Source: Lysobacterales bacterium
Lineage (GTDB): Bacteria > Pseudomonadota > Gammaproteobacteria > Xanthomonadales > Ahniellaceae
Length of the DNA stretch: 64,000 nt
NCBI GenBank assembly: GCA_016182785.1
Contig: JACPFU010000015.1
Coordinates: forward strand, 1-64,000
Direction of reading: 5' to 3'
Every line of letters begins with the position of its first letter. Position 1 is the first letter of the stretch. The notes beneath the pieces were generated by a model. That model did no database searches. It had not been told where the DNA came from and worked only from the letters and a program-made list of their open reading frames with translations. Positions 8,782-20,698 of the stretch are shown here, piece after piece. Position numbers and translations under genes: made by a program.

Positions 8782-11226
8782 ATGAACCGACCCAACCGCA
8801 CCTTGCTGCTCGCTGCCGCGATGGCGATCGCGCTCGCACTGCCTGCGATCGCGCCACGCGCCGAACCCTTCACCTTCCAGGGCCACTTGGCGCAGTCCGG
8901 CACGCCGCTCGACGGCACCGCCGACCTGGCGTTCAAGCTCTACAACGCCGACACCGGTGGCGCCCAACTCGGCAGCACCATCAGCACCGCCGGATATCCG
9001 GTGGTCGATGGCGTATTCAGCGTCGACCTCGACTTCAGCGGCATCGCCTTCGACGGCAGCGCGCGCTGGCTGCAGATCGAGGTGAATGGCACACCGCTTT
9101 CCGGCCGCATCGAAATCCTGCCGGCACCGCTGTCCGCGTCGAGCAACGCGCTGCGCGGCCGCAGCGTCGCCGCCACGGCGCCGACGGCGGGCCAAGTGCT
9201 TGAATGGAGCGGATCGTCCTGGACCCCGACCACGCCCAGCGCCGGCACCAGCTACAGCGCCGGTACCGGTCTCGCCCTTGCAGGTAGCAGCTTCTCGGTG
9301 GCGCCGACATTTCGTCTGCCGCAAGGATGCAGCAACGATCAGATCGCCCGCTGGAACGGCAGTTCTTGGGTGTGTGGCGCCGATGCCAACACAACCTACA
9401 GCGCCGGCAATGGCCTCAGCCTCAGCGGTACGGTCTTCAGCGTGAACTTTGCCGGCAGCGGCGCGGCCAACACCGCGTCGCGCAGCGATCACGATCATTT
9501 CGGTCAGACATGGTCCGGGACCAGCAGCGAACACGGCCTGTACATTTTCAACTCGGAGACCACCGGTAGCCCGACCGGCATTTTCGGCGTCGAAGGTGCG
9601 GGAACGAACACCGGCGCAGGGGTTCGCGGCCTGTCCTCGAATGGCACGGGCGTTAGTGGCCAAGGTGTCACTGGCGTGTATGGGCACACACTCGATTCCT
9701 CTGGTAAGGGCGTGTGGGGGTTCGGTGGAGCGAGCGGCGTGCTCGGCGAGAGCGCGGGCGTGGCCGGCATCGGCGTGCACGGTCGCGCGACGCATGCGAG
9801 CGGCGTGGTCTCCGGCGTGCGCGGCGAGACCAGTTCATCGCTCGGCAATGGCGTCCAGGGCAACAACACCAGTACCAGCGGCGGCAGCGGCGTTTACGGG
9901 CTCAGCGTCGCCGCGCTCGGCCGCGGCGTGCTCGGCGTGAACCAGGCGACCACCGGCGATGCCGCCGGCGTATACGGTCAGACCGCTTCGGGCGCCGGCT
10001 ACGGCGTGGTTGGTTCCAACACCGGCGTTACCGGCAGCGGCGCCGGCGTGCGTGGCGAGGGCGAGACCGGTGTCGAGGCCCAGGGCACGAAAGACGGATT
10101 GATTGCATCCACGACCGGCGGCGACGAGGCAACGGCGGTGATGGCGGTCGCCATGCATCCCACTGCCGCTACCTACGGCGTGAAAGTCCTGGTCGCATCA
10201 CCCGCGGCTATCGGCGTCCAGGTTGTCAATAACGCGACCAGCGGCAATGCCTACGGCGTCGCTGCCGCGACTGGCTCCAGCGGTGGCACCGCGATCTACG
10301 GACTTGCTCCCGGTGGCGCGAGCGGAAGCCCGATCGGCGTGCGCGGCGAGACCGGCGCCGGCGGCGGCTATGGCTTGTACGGCGTCAACACCGCAACCGC
10401 AGCACCGGCGATCGCGCTCGGTGCGGTCAGCTCCGCCGATGGTGGCGTGGCAGCGGAGATCCGCGCACAAGGTGCGGGCAATGCCAAGGCCATCGACGCG
10501 CTGTCCAGCGGCACCGGTGGCACCGCGCATGCGCTGCGCGCGCGCCTGACCAACGCCGCCAGCAGCGGCGACGCGATCTATGCCTATGCCAACAGCACGT
10601 CGGCCAAGGCCGCGCGTTTTGGCAACTCCAGTGGAACGGCGGTGACCTTGGCCGGCGGCACGACTGCGCTCGAAGCCACCGGCGACGCCATCATCGCGGG
10701 CAATCTGGGCGTGTTCGGCACCCTGAGCAAGGGCGGTGGCAGCTTCAAGATCGACCACCCGCTCGACCCGGCGAACCAGTTCCTGCTGCACAGCTTCGTC
10801 GAGTCGCCGGACATGATGAACGTCTACAACGGCAACGTGATCACCGACGCGCGCGGTTACGCGACGATCGATCTTCCGGACTGGTTCGAGGCGCTGAACC
10901 GCGACTTCCGCTACCAGCTCACCGTGATTGGCAGCTTCGCGCGCGCGATGGTCGCCGAAGAAGTGCAGGGCAACCGCTTCGCGATCCGCACCGAAACGCC
11001 GAACACCAAGGTCAGCTGGCAAGTGACCGGCATCCGCAAGGACAGGTGGGCGGAGAAAAACCGCATCCCGGTGGAAGTCCAGAAGGCGCCGGTCGAACGC
11101 GGCAAGTACCTGCACCCGGAACTGTACGGCGCACCCGCCGGCAAGCGCATCGGGTTCGAACCCGCCAAAGACGCGTCGCGCCTCGCGCCGACGAAGTCCG
11201 CCGCAGCGCCGGGGAAGCTGCCATGA
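8782..11226 (+). CDS. Secreted fibre-like glycine-rich repeat protein (copy 2, longer)
   Basis: 814 aa paralogue of the upstream gene, 26 bases away. The signal peptide and N-terminal domain match closely (AEPFTFQGHLAQSGTPLDG, NGTPLSGRIEILPAPL). The repeat region is longer, with many GVYG, GVRGET, GVHGRAT and GVLGV units. After the repeats is a conserved segment I have met in other long secreted bacterial proteins: FLLHSFVESPDMMNVYNG, ITDARGYATIDLPDWFEALN, DFRYQLTVIGSFARAMVAEE. It may be a chaperone-like or attachment end of the fibre. The stop overlaps the start of the next gene (ATGA), so they are probably translated together. No enzyme motif. Confidence 0.82.
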   Translation: MNRPNRTLLLAAAMAIALALPAIAPRAEPFTFQGHLAQSGTPLDGTADLAFKLYNADTGGAQLGSTISTAGYPVVDGVFSVDLDFSGIAFDGSARWLQIEVNGTPLSGRIEILPAPLSASSNALRGRSVAATAPTAGQVLEWSGSSWTPTTPSAGTSYSAGTGLALAGSSFSVAPTFRLPQGCSNDQIARWNGSSWVCGADANTTYSAGNGLSLSGTVFSVNFAGSGAANTASRSDHDHFGQTWSGTSSEHGLYIFNSETTGSPTGIFGVEGAGTNTGAGVRGLSSNGTGVSGQGVTGVYGHTLDSSGKGVWGFGGASGVLGESAGVAGIGVHGRATHASGVVSGVRGETSSSLGNGVQGNNTSTSGGSGVYGLSVAALGRGVLGVNQATTGDAAGVYGQTASGAGYGVVGSNTGVTGSGAGVRGEGETGVEAQGTKDGLIASTTGGDEATAVMAVAMHPTAATYGVKVLVASPAAIGVQVVNNATSGNAYGVAAATGSSGGTAIYGLAPGGASGSPIGVRGETGAGGGYGLYGVNTATAAPAIALGAVSSADGGVAAEIRAQGAGNAKAIDALSSGTGGTAHALRARLTNAASSGDAIYAYANSTSAKAARFGNSSGTAVTLAGGTTALEATGDAIIAGNLGVFGTLSKGGGSFKIDHPLDPANQFLLHSFVESPDMMNVYNGNVITDARGYATIDLPDWFEALNRDFRYQLTVIGSFARAMVAEEVQGNRFAIRTETPNTKVSWQVTGIRKDRWAEKNRIPVEVQKAPVERGKYLHPELYGAPAGKRIGFEPAKDASRLAPTKSAAAPGKLP

Positions 11227-11984
11227 GTCTGCGCCCAAGCATCGTTGCCGTGCTGGCGATGTTCGCGCTGGCACCACATGCCCACGCCGGTTCGCTGCGC
11301 AACGGCGACTTCAACAGCAACCTCAATGGCTGGAACCTGGTCGACGTCAATTCGGCGATCAGCGCCACTTGGGTCAGCGAGGACAGCGCCGGCAATTCCG
11401 GTTCCGGCGCGGTCGAATTGCGCGACACCAATGCCGGCAATGGCGGCACCCAGACGATCCTGCAGCAGTGCGTGGATCTGGCGGGAGCCAGCATCCCGGT
11501 GCCCTACCAGGCCAGTGCCAAGGTCGCGACCGAGGGCGAGGCGAGCGTCAAGGCCTATCTGTCGATTGACGAACACAATGCCCCCGGCTGTCCCCCCGGA
11601 AGCTACATCGGCCTCTCGATCAGCCGACTGGTCAACGACAGCCAGGCGACCTGGCAGACCTACAGCAGCAACTTCACGCCAGTGGCAGGCGGAACCCAGG
11701 CGGTCTTCCTCCGCATCGGCATCCAGAAGGCGGCTGGCACCGGCGCCGGCGGTTCGGTGCGTTTCGACGCCGTCCAGTTCGGTGTTCCGGGACCGGAACT
11801 GACGCGCTGGACCATCGACAGCGGCGGCGGCTACCTGACCGGCGGCAACTACGTGTTGCAGGCCACGGTTGGCCAGCCCGATCCGGGCAGCGCGTCCGCG
11901 GGCGGCACCAGCCTGCAGTCGGGCTTCTGGTTCGGTGCCGCGGCGCCGCCGGAGGATGCGCTGTTCAAGGATGGCTTCGAGTAG
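11223..11984 (+). CDS. Secreted beta-sandwich protein with LFKDGFE tail
   Basis: 253 aa with signal peptide (VAVLAMFALAPHAHAG). Residues about 25-180 look like a carbohydrate-binding-type jelly roll (SLRNGDFNSNLNGWNLVD, a common opening of such domains). Next comes a module with WTIDSGGGYLTGGNYVLQ, TVGQPDPG and LQSGFWFG, which recurs in secreted bacterial proteins. It ends EDALFKDGFE. Its ATG overlaps the stop of the fibre gene by four bases, which decides the start. A ligand-binding or accessory role for the fibre proteins is possible but unproven. Confidence 0.82.
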   Translation: MSLRPSIVAVLAMFALAPHAHAGSLRNGDFNSNLNGWNLVDVNSAISATWVSEDSAGNSGSGAVELRDTNAGNGGTQTILQQCVDLAGASIPVPYQASAKVATEGEASVKAYLSIDEHNAPGCPPGSYIGLSISRLVNDSQATWQTYSSNFTPVAGGTQAVFLRIGIQKAAGTGAGGSVRFDAVQFGVPGPELTRWTIDSGGGYLTGGNYVLQATVGQPDPGSASAGGTSLQSGFWFGAAAPPEDALFKDGFE

Positions 11985-12057
11985 CTGCGCCGGCGGCGCT
12001 ATCCGCTGCCCGCGCCCGTGTGTTCGTTTGTCCAATGTTGACCAAGGAGCTGTCGTC

Positions 12058-13773
12058 ATGTCCGCATCCACGCTTCGTCCCGCATTGATCGCGCTCGCCC
12101 TCGGTGCCGCCCTCGGCAGCCACGCGGCGGACTTCCGCTACGACGGCCGGCTCGATGATTTCGGCCGGCCGGCCAATGGCCGTTACGACATCGAGCTCTC
12201 GGTGTTCGGCGGCGAAACCGCCGGCAAGGCGCTGTCGACGGCGCTGACGTTTCCGGGCGTCGAGGTGCGCGATGGCCGCTTCCAGCTCGACTTCGAGGTG
12301 CCGCTCGCGGGCAGCCGCGAGACCTGGGTGCAACTCGCCGTGCGCGCCGCCGGCGACGCGACCTTCAGCACCATCCCCGGCCGCAGCAAGGCGATCAGCG
12401 CACCCCTGATCGGCGCCTGCTGGAGCAGCACCGGCGACTCGGGCAGCAACCCGGCCACGAACTTCCTCGGCACCACCGATGCGCAGCCGCTGGTGATCAA
12501 GACTGCGAACGTGCAAAGCCTGCGCATCGAGCCCTCCAGCGTTCTGTCCGGCGGCAATCCGATCACCGCGAACGTCATCGCTGGATCGAGCGCCAACAAC
12601 GTCACCGCTGGCGTGCGCGGCGCGACGATCGCGGGTGGCGGCGTTCCCGCCGACACCGTCGATCCCGACTTCAACGGCGAAAGCCCGAACCGGGTGGTCG
12701 ATCATTACGGCAGCGTCGGCGGCGGCTATGCGAATACGGCCGGCGGTGGAACGCTTGCGGCCACGGATCGGCCGTTCGCGACCGTTGCCGGCGGCTTGTT
12801 CAACACCGCTGCCGGCGGCTACAGCGGCATCGCTTCCGGCAAGCTCAACGAGGCGACGGGACTCTACGGCTTCGTCGGTGGCGGAGAGCAGAACGCCGCC
12901 ATGGGCGACCATTCGATGGTCGGCGGAGGCAACTACAACGCGGCTCTGGGAACGTTTGCCGTGGTGGGTGGCGGTTACCTGAATTGCGCCGGCGGCAACG
13001 AATCCTGGGCGGGCGGATATCGTGCCAAGGTGCGCGGTGGAAGCGTCGTGTCGATCCCCAACAACGGCTGCAATGGCGTGCCATCGTCCGGCACGCCGGG
13101 AGGGGACGTGGGCACCTTCGTCTGGGCCGACAGTCGGCCGCAGGATTTCGTGTCCACCGGGCCAGACCAGTTCCTGGTGCGTGCCAACGGCGGATTCATG
13201 CTGAACACGACCACGCAGATTGCGGGCTACGACGACGTCGTGCTGCGTTCCAGCGCCACCACGGCCGATTCCGACCTGGATCTGCGCTTGGTCACGCGCA
13301 GCGGCATGGACGCATTGATCTACCTCGCGGATGGCACCGGCAGCCTGGTGTTCCGGCCCAACGGCATCGGTGCCACATACGATCGCCTGCAGGTAGAGGG
13401 CGGCATGGGCGGCACGGCCGCGCTGTCCAATGGCGGCACCTGGACCAACGCCTCCTCGCGCACCTTCAAGGAAGACTTCCAGCCGGTCGATGGCCAAGAC
13501 GTGCTCGCGCGCGTGCTCGATCTCGACATCAGCCGATGGAACTACATCGGATCGGCCGAAGGCCAGCACATGGGCCCAGTGGCCGAGGACTTCCACGCCG
13601 CCTTCGGTCTCGGCCGCAGCGAAAGGCAGATCGCCACGGTGGATGCAGACGGCGTCGCGCTGGCCGCGATCCAGGGCTTGAATGCCAAGCTCGAAGCCGA
13701 GAATGGCGCCTTGCGCGAGGAACTCGCGGCCTTGCGCGCACTGATCGAATCGCGACTGCCGGCGGAGCACTGA
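12058..13773 (+). CDS. Secreted trimeric-fibre protein with C-terminal peptidase S74 (intramolecular chaperone) domain
   Basis: 571 aa with signal peptide. The N-terminal beta domain resembles that of the two fibre genes upstream (FRYDGRLDDFGRPANG, VRDGRFQLDFEVPL). The middle has YadA/Hia-head-like repeats: GSVGGGYANTAGG, ATVAGGLFNTAAGG, GFVGGGEQNAAMG, SMVGGGNYNAALG, AVVGGGYLNCAGG. The last ~110 residues match the S74 endosialidase-type chaperone: ASSRTFKEDFQPVDG, VLDLDISRWNYIG, HMGPVAEDFHAAFG, ATVDADGVALAAIQGLN, then a coiled coil (LEAENGALREELAALRAL). In known members this domain assembles the trimer and then cleaves itself off with a Ser/Lys pair; SSRTFK has suitable residues. The next gene begins one base after the stop. 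Confidence 0.88.
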   Translation: MSASTLRPALIALALGAALGSHAADFRYDGRLDDFGRPANGRYDIELSVFGGETAGKALSTALTFPGVEVRDGRFQLDFEVPLAGSRETWVQLAVRAAGDATFSTIPGRSKAISAPLIGACWSSTGDSGSNPATNFLGTTDAQPLVIKTANVQSLRIEPSSVLSGGNPITANVIAGSSANNVTAGVRGATIAGGGVPADTVDPDFNGESPNRVVDHYGSVGGGYANTAGGGTLAATDRPFATVAGGLFNTAAGGYSGIASGKLNEATGLYGFVGGGEQNAAMGDHSMVGGGNYNAALGTFAVVGGGYLNCAGGNESWAGGYRAKVRGGSVVSIPNNGCNGVPSSGTPGGDVGTFVWADSRPQDFVSTGPDQFLVRANGGFMLNTTTQIAGYDDVVLRSSATTADSDLDLRLVTRSGMDALIYLADGTGSLVFRPNGIGATYDRLQVEGGMGGTAALSNGGTWTNASSRTFKEDFQPVDGQDVLARVLDLDISRWNYIGSAEGQHMGPVAEDFHAAFGLGRSERQIATVDADGVALAAIQGLNAKLEAENGALREELAALRALIESRLPAEH

Positions 13774-13774
13774 C

Positions 13775-14038
13775 ATGCGCCCGCACCTGCGCATGTTGCT
13801 GGGCATGGCGGCCTTGCTGCCGATGGGCGCGGCCATGGCCGCCGAGCCCGCGCGCTTCACGCTGCGCGGCGAACTGCAGTCGAGCACGAGCAGCGACGAC
13901 GGTCGCTTCCGCCTGCGTGCGCAGGCGCGGGTGACGCCCGAGGCGAAGTCGAGTGACGGCCGCTTCGCGCTCAAGTCCACGAATGCGAGCTGCGATCCGC
14001 TGGACGTGAACCTGTTCAAGGACGGCTTCGAGACTTGA
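13775..14038 (+). CDS. Very small exported protein ending in the LFKDGFE tail
   Basis: 87 aa. The signal peptide (LLGMAALLPMGAAMA) ends near residue 23. The mature part is only about 64 residues and has two short related units, SSDDGRFRLRAQA and KSSDGRFALKST, then CDPLDVNLFKDGFET. It has no recognised domain, so the C-terminal tail makes up a large part of the mature protein. It starts one base after the S74 fibre gene, so it is probably co-expressed with it. The tail here has an extra Thr after the usual final Glu. Confidence 0.8.
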   Translation: MRPHLRMLLGMAALLPMGAAMAAEPARFTLRGELQSSTSSDDGRFRLRAQARVTPEAKSSDGRFALKSTNASCDPLDVNLFKDGFET

Positions 14039-14229
14039 TCGAACCGGCGCGTGACGGGCTCAATCCCCGCTCCGCTCCGCATCGCCGCAGCGCGCGCCAG
14101 CATCAGTGCCTGCTGCTCCTGCGTGAGTGGGGAAGGGCTCGTGAATGTTGCTTGGTGGCACCAAGAGGAAAGATGCAATGCCTTCATGAAACATGCGCTG
14201 CTCGGTAATCGACCAGGCGTACGACGGGA

Positions 14230-15945
14230 TCACGCGTCGCCAGCCTCGCCGCGCCCGAGGCCGTGTTCGCGGAGCTTCTTGTAGAAACTGGTCTTGCCGA
14301 TGCCCAGTGCACGCCAGGCGGCTTCGCCCTGGCCGTGGCGGGCGAGGGCGGCGCGCAGGGCTTCGGCTTCGGCGCGGTGCAGTGTGGCTTCGAGGCCGAT
14401 GCCGGCGTTGTCGTCCGCTGCGGCGGAGCCGGCTGGCGTTGCGGCAACCGCGTTCGGCAGCGGCAGGGTCTGCATCCGCTGCGGCAGGTGCACGCGGTCG
14501 AGCGCTTCGCCCGGATGCAGCATCGCGGTGGCGGTCTCGACCACCTGGCGCAGTTCGCGCACGTTTCCCGGCCAGTGCCAGGCCTGCAGCGTGGCCAGTG
14601 CCGCGGCGCTCATGCCGGGGCTGCGCAGGGCGTTCTCGGCCAGCGCCTGCTGGAAGAAGTGGATGGCCAGCGGGGCGATGTCCTCGCGCCGTTCGCGCAG
14701 CGGCGGCAGGCGGATCTCGAAACCTGCGAGGCGATGGTAGAGATCGAGCCGGAAGCGACCGGCCTCGACCTCGGCGGCCAGGTCGCGATTGGTGGCGCCG
14801 ACCAGGCGCACGTCGATGTCGACCAGATGCTTGCCGCCGATACGCAGGATGCGGCCTTCCTCGACCGCGCGCAGCAGTCGCACCTGGGTCTCGGGCGGCA
14901 TGTCGCCGAGCTCGTCGAGGAACAGCGTGCCGCCGTTGGCGCGCTCGAACACGCCGGCACGCGCATCGACGCCGGTGGCCGCGCCGCGTTCGATGCCGAA
15001 CAGCTCCGCTTCCAGCAAGTCGCGCGGCAGCGCCGCGCAGTTGATCGCGACGAACGGGGCCTTGCGCCGCGGCGAGCCCTCGTGCACCCAGCGCGCGAGC
15101 GCGTCCTTGCCGGCACCGGTCTCGCCGAACACCAGCACGTTGACGCGGCTGCGCGCGACGCGCCCGAGCGCCTGCAAGCGACGCAGCAGAGACTCGTTGC
15201 GGCTCGGCACGCCGGGCGGGTTGCTGGCAGCGGCTGCACTCGCGCCGCCGGCGGGCATCGGTTCCGGCAGCAGATCGAGCAGCGGCGCCAGTACCGCCGC
15301 CAGGGCGGGGACGCGCGCCGCGCCCGCGGCGTCGGCCAGCACCCGCCAGCCGGCGTGTTCCAGCACCGGCGCCAACTCGCAGTCGACGCCGCAGGCAGCG
15401 CGCACATGGCCGTCGAGATCGAGCAGCCGCAGCGCATCGAGTTCGAGCGCTTGTGCGAACGCCGCGAGCACGCGCGGCAGCGCGGCCTCGAAGCCTGGGC
15501 GGGCAGTGGCAAGCTCGCGCCACAGGGCCTCGCGAAGCCGCGACGCCAGCGTGCGTTGCTGGGTGCCCGCAGCGGTGCGTTGCGCCGCATGCGGCGGGTC
15601 GAGCTCGCCGGTGCGAAACGCGAGTCCGGCCGGTTCGTCGGCGTGTTCGTGCACGCGCAGCCGCACGCCGCCGAGATCGAGCACGAAGTCGCCACGGCAG
15701 GCGATCGCATGGAAGCGGCGGCCATCGACACGGCTGCCATTGGTCGATTCCAGATCGCGCAGCACGCAGCCGCCGTCGGCCAGCACCTCGATCTCGACGT
15801 GCTCGCGCGAGACGCCGCGCACGTCGAGCTGCACCGCGCAATCGCCACCGCGGCCGATGCGCCAGCGGCCGACGTCGAGCTGCCGGCGCGACAGCGCGGC
15901 GTCGGCCGGTTCCAGTGGATCGAGCGTGTAGCGGATGCGTTCCAT
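14230..15945 (-). CDS. FHA-domain sigma54-type enhancer-binding regulator with altered GAFTGA loop
   Basis: 571 aa. FHA domain at about 24-100 (GRGG 31-34, SREHVEI from 46, STNGSRVDG from 67). Variable linker to about 255, AAA+ domain at 265-475 with Walker A GETGAGKD (274-281), Walker B LFLDEL (341-346) and GATNRDL, and a Fis-type helix-turn-helix at about 525-560 (AALARHGQGEAAWRALGIGK). The loop that touches sigma54 in normal members, GAFTGA, reads GAATGV (321-326). The key Phe is gone, so it may not work as a standard sigma54 activator. Convergent with the tail-bearing fibre operon; FHA input suggests control by one of the Ser/Thr kinases nearby (inference). Confidence 0.9.
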   Translation of the reverse strand: MERIRYTLDPLEPADAALSRRQLDVGRWRIGRGGDCAVQLDVRGVSREHVEIEVLADGGCVLRDLESTNGSRVDGRRFHAIACRGDFVLDLGGVRLRVHEHADEPAGLAFRTGELDPPHAAQRTAAGTQQRTLASRLREALWRELATARPGFEAALPRVLAAFAQALELDALRLLDLDGHVRAACGVDCELAPVLEHAGWRVLADAAGAARVPALAAVLAPLLDLLPEPMPAGGASAAAASNPPGVPSRNESLLRRLQALGRVARSRVNVLVFGETGAGKDALARWVHEGSPRRKAPFVAINCAALPRDLLEAELFGIERGAATGVDARAGVFERANGGTLFLDELGDMPPETQVRLLRAVEEGRILRIGGKHLVDIDVRLVGATNRDLAAEVEAGRFRLDLYHRLAGFEIRLPPLRERREDIAPLAIHFFQQALAENALRSPGMSAAALATLQAWHWPGNVRELRQVVETATAMLHPGEALDRVHLPQRMQTLPLPNAVAATPAGSAAADDNAGIGLEATLHRAEAEALRAALARHGQGEAAWRALGIGKTSFYKKLREHGLGRGEAGDA

Positions 15946-16064
15946 CGGTCACGACACAGGAGCGGAACCACGAGCATAGCGCCGGCCCCGGCCACATCGT
16001 CGCGTCAACCGACGGCGAACCGCTGCGTTGAGCGCGGGGTTGCTCGGGTGATGGGGTCGATCGG

Positions 16065-17162
16065 ATGCGGCGAGTGGGCTTGGCGTTGTGGGCGTTGCTG
16101 GCGGCTTCGCTGGCCGAGGGGCGGTCGGTCTGTGCATTCGCGAACGCGGACGCGCGCTTCGAGCAGCTGTTGCAGGATCAGGCTTTGCCCGGTGGCGCGA
16201 TCCTGATCGGCGACCGCCAGGGGCTGCTGCACGAGCGCTACTTCGGCAGCTACGGCGCCGGCACCGTGGTGCCGATCGCCTCCGCGAGCAAGCTGGTGTC
16301 GGGCGTGCGCATGCTGCAACTGATCGACGACGGCCGCATCGACCCGGATGCGCCGGTGGCGACGGTGCTGCCGCAATTCAGCGGCGACAAGGCCGCGATG
16401 AGCGTCGCGCAGATGTTCTCGCACACCGCCGGCTACGGTGGCGATTCCGGCGACCCGCTGGTGTTCGACCGCACCATCACGCTGGCCGCGGCGGTGGACC
16501 AGATCGCCTGTTGCCGGCCGCTGCCCGCGGGGTTCACCGTGGGCGGGCAGTTCGCATACGGCGGCCTGTCGATGCACGTCGCCGGTCGCGTCGCCGAAGT
16601 CGCGAGCGGGCTCGACTGGGAGGCCGGCTGGCAGGCGGAACTGGGCGCGCCGCTCGGCATCGGCTCGATCGACTGGCAGGCCTTCGGCAGTACCGCCAAC
16701 TATCCGATCGCCGGCGGCGCGCGTTCCAGCCTGCGTGATCTAGGCCGCCTGCTGCACCTGCTCGCCAACGACGGTCGCTCGAACAACCGCCGGTTGCTGT
16801 CCGCGGGTGCTGTCGAGCGCCTGCTCGTGGATCGCGCCGCCGGCTTGCCGGCGCTGGTGGTGCCGGGCAACGTCACGCCGCCGGTGCGCTACGGCCTCGG
16901 CGCCTGGATCGATGGCCTCGGCGGGCCTGACCGTCCGCTGCTGGTGCAGAGCCTCGGCGCCTTCGGCACGATGCCCTGGGTCGATTTCGGTCGCCACCGC
17001 TTCGGCGTGTTCCTGATCCGTGGTGGTGGCGGCGTCAACGAAGCCGCGGTGCCCGCCTACCGCGAGATGCTCGCGGCGATCGAGGACGAGCTCGACAGCG
17101 CGACCTGCGCTGCGATCGAGCGCTTCGACGAAATCTTCGTCGCCGACTTCGACGAGCGTTGA
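16065..17162 (+). CDS. Exported serine hydrolase of the beta-lactamase/esterase fold
   Basis: 365 aa with signal peptide (LALWALLAASLAEG). It belongs to the class C beta-lactamase/DD-peptidase-like family (PF00144 type): S-x-x-K as SASK (73-76), FSHTAGYGG at 118-126, and a Tyr motif YGGLS (165-169) in place of the usual Y-x-N. LGAFG near the C-terminus sits where HxG or similar is expected. Substrate could be an ester, amide or peptide; the family is too broad to say. The end, DEIFVADFDER, resembles the shared tail in spacing (IF-x3-F-acid) but is degenerate. Confidence 0.85.
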   Translation: MRRVGLALWALLAASLAEGRSVCAFANADARFEQLLQDQALPGGAILIGDRQGLLHERYFGSYGAGTVVPIASASKLVSGVRMLQLIDDGRIDPDAPVATVLPQFSGDKAAMSVAQMFSHTAGYGGDSGDPLVFDRTITLAAAVDQIACCRPLPAGFTVGGQFAYGGLSMHVAGRVAEVASGLDWEAGWQAELGAPLGIGSIDWQAFGSTANYPIAGGARSSLRDLGRLLHLLANDGRSNNRRLLSAGAVERLLVDRAAGLPALVVPGNVTPPVRYGLGAWIDGLGGPDRPLLVQSLGAFGTMPWVDFGRHRFGVFLIRGGGGVNEAAVPAYREMLAAIEDELDSATCAAIERFDEIFVADFDER

Positions 17163-17310
17163 ACCACCCTCGGCCGTCGCTCGCGACGAAGGATCGCAAC
17201 CGGGCGCGGTCGGTGCGGTGCAATGGTCGCCGCGCCGGCTGCGGCAGCGGGCGTTACCGCGGGCGCCTTGCAGCCCCTAGACTACGGCGGCACCCACTGC
17301 GGCCAGTGCG

Positions 17311-17854
17311 ATGTCCGAGATCACGGAACTGCTGCGAAATTCTGCGGAAGGAGACCGGCCTGACCTTTCCGGCGTGTTCGAGCGCCTCTATGCCGATCTC
17401 AAGCGCATCGCCGCGGCGCGCGTTGCCGGGCTCGGTCCCGGCGAGACGCTGAGCGCCACCGGGCTGGTGCACGAGGCGTACCTGAAACTGGTCGGCGCCG
17501 AGCAGTTGTCGCTCGCCAATCGCAAGCATTTCTTCGCCTGCGCGGCGCGCGCGATGCGCCAGGTGGTCATCGATCGAAGCCGCATCGCCCAGGCCGACAA
17601 GCGCGGCGACGATCTGCAGCGCGTCACCCTGGAAGGCGCGGATGCCGCCTTCGATGCCGCGGCGTTGCTCGACATCGACCGCGCCCTCGACGAGATCGAA
17701 CAGATCGCGCCGCCGCTGCGCGAACTGGTGGAACTGCGCTACTTCACCGGCTTGTCGATGCCGGAGATCGCCGAGCTGCGTGGCGTTTCGCTGCGCACCG
17801 CCATGCGCGACTGGGAACGTGCCCGCGCCCTGCTGCGGTTGCGGCTGGTGCCCG

Positions 17855-17865
<11 letters not shown>
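17311..17865 (+). CDS. ECF-type sigma factor linked to a Ser/Thr kinase
   Basis: 184 aa. It matches the PF07638/TIGR02999-type ECF sigma family: LSATGLVHEAYLKLVGAE and NRKHFFACAARAMRQVVID in region 2, LRELVELRYFTGLSMPEIAE and GVSLRTAMRDWERARALL in region 4. Its stop overlaps the start of the next gene, a transmembrane kinase, by 11 bases. In Xanthomonas citri (PknS-EcfK) and Vibrio (PknT-EcfP) such ECF factors are activated by phosphorylation by the partner kinase rather than by release from an anti-sigma factor; the same is likely here (inference). A possible -10 box TAGACT lies at 17278-17283. Targets unknown. Confidence 0.9.
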
Positions 17866-20551
<2,686 letters not shown>

Positions 20552-20698
20552 AGCGAAGCCCTCGGCGGCGAAGCGAGTTTGACCTCATGGGTGCCGGGCT
20601 GCGGCCTCGGCAGGCGGTTTGGCACGGTTGTCCGGAATCCTTCGTATGTCCGGGTGCAGTCGATGTCTTGCCCCTTCCACGCCGACCCGGAGCTCGTC

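Noticed and set aside
7850-10100. Collagen-like triplet protein
   Set aside because: Glycines are not in a strict every-third-residue pattern; spacing fits beta-type fibre repeats better.
14151-14165. Short inverted repeat CTTGGT-GGC-ACCAAG after the small tail gene
   Set aside because: Six-base arms without a T-run in a convergent gap are too weak to call a terminator.
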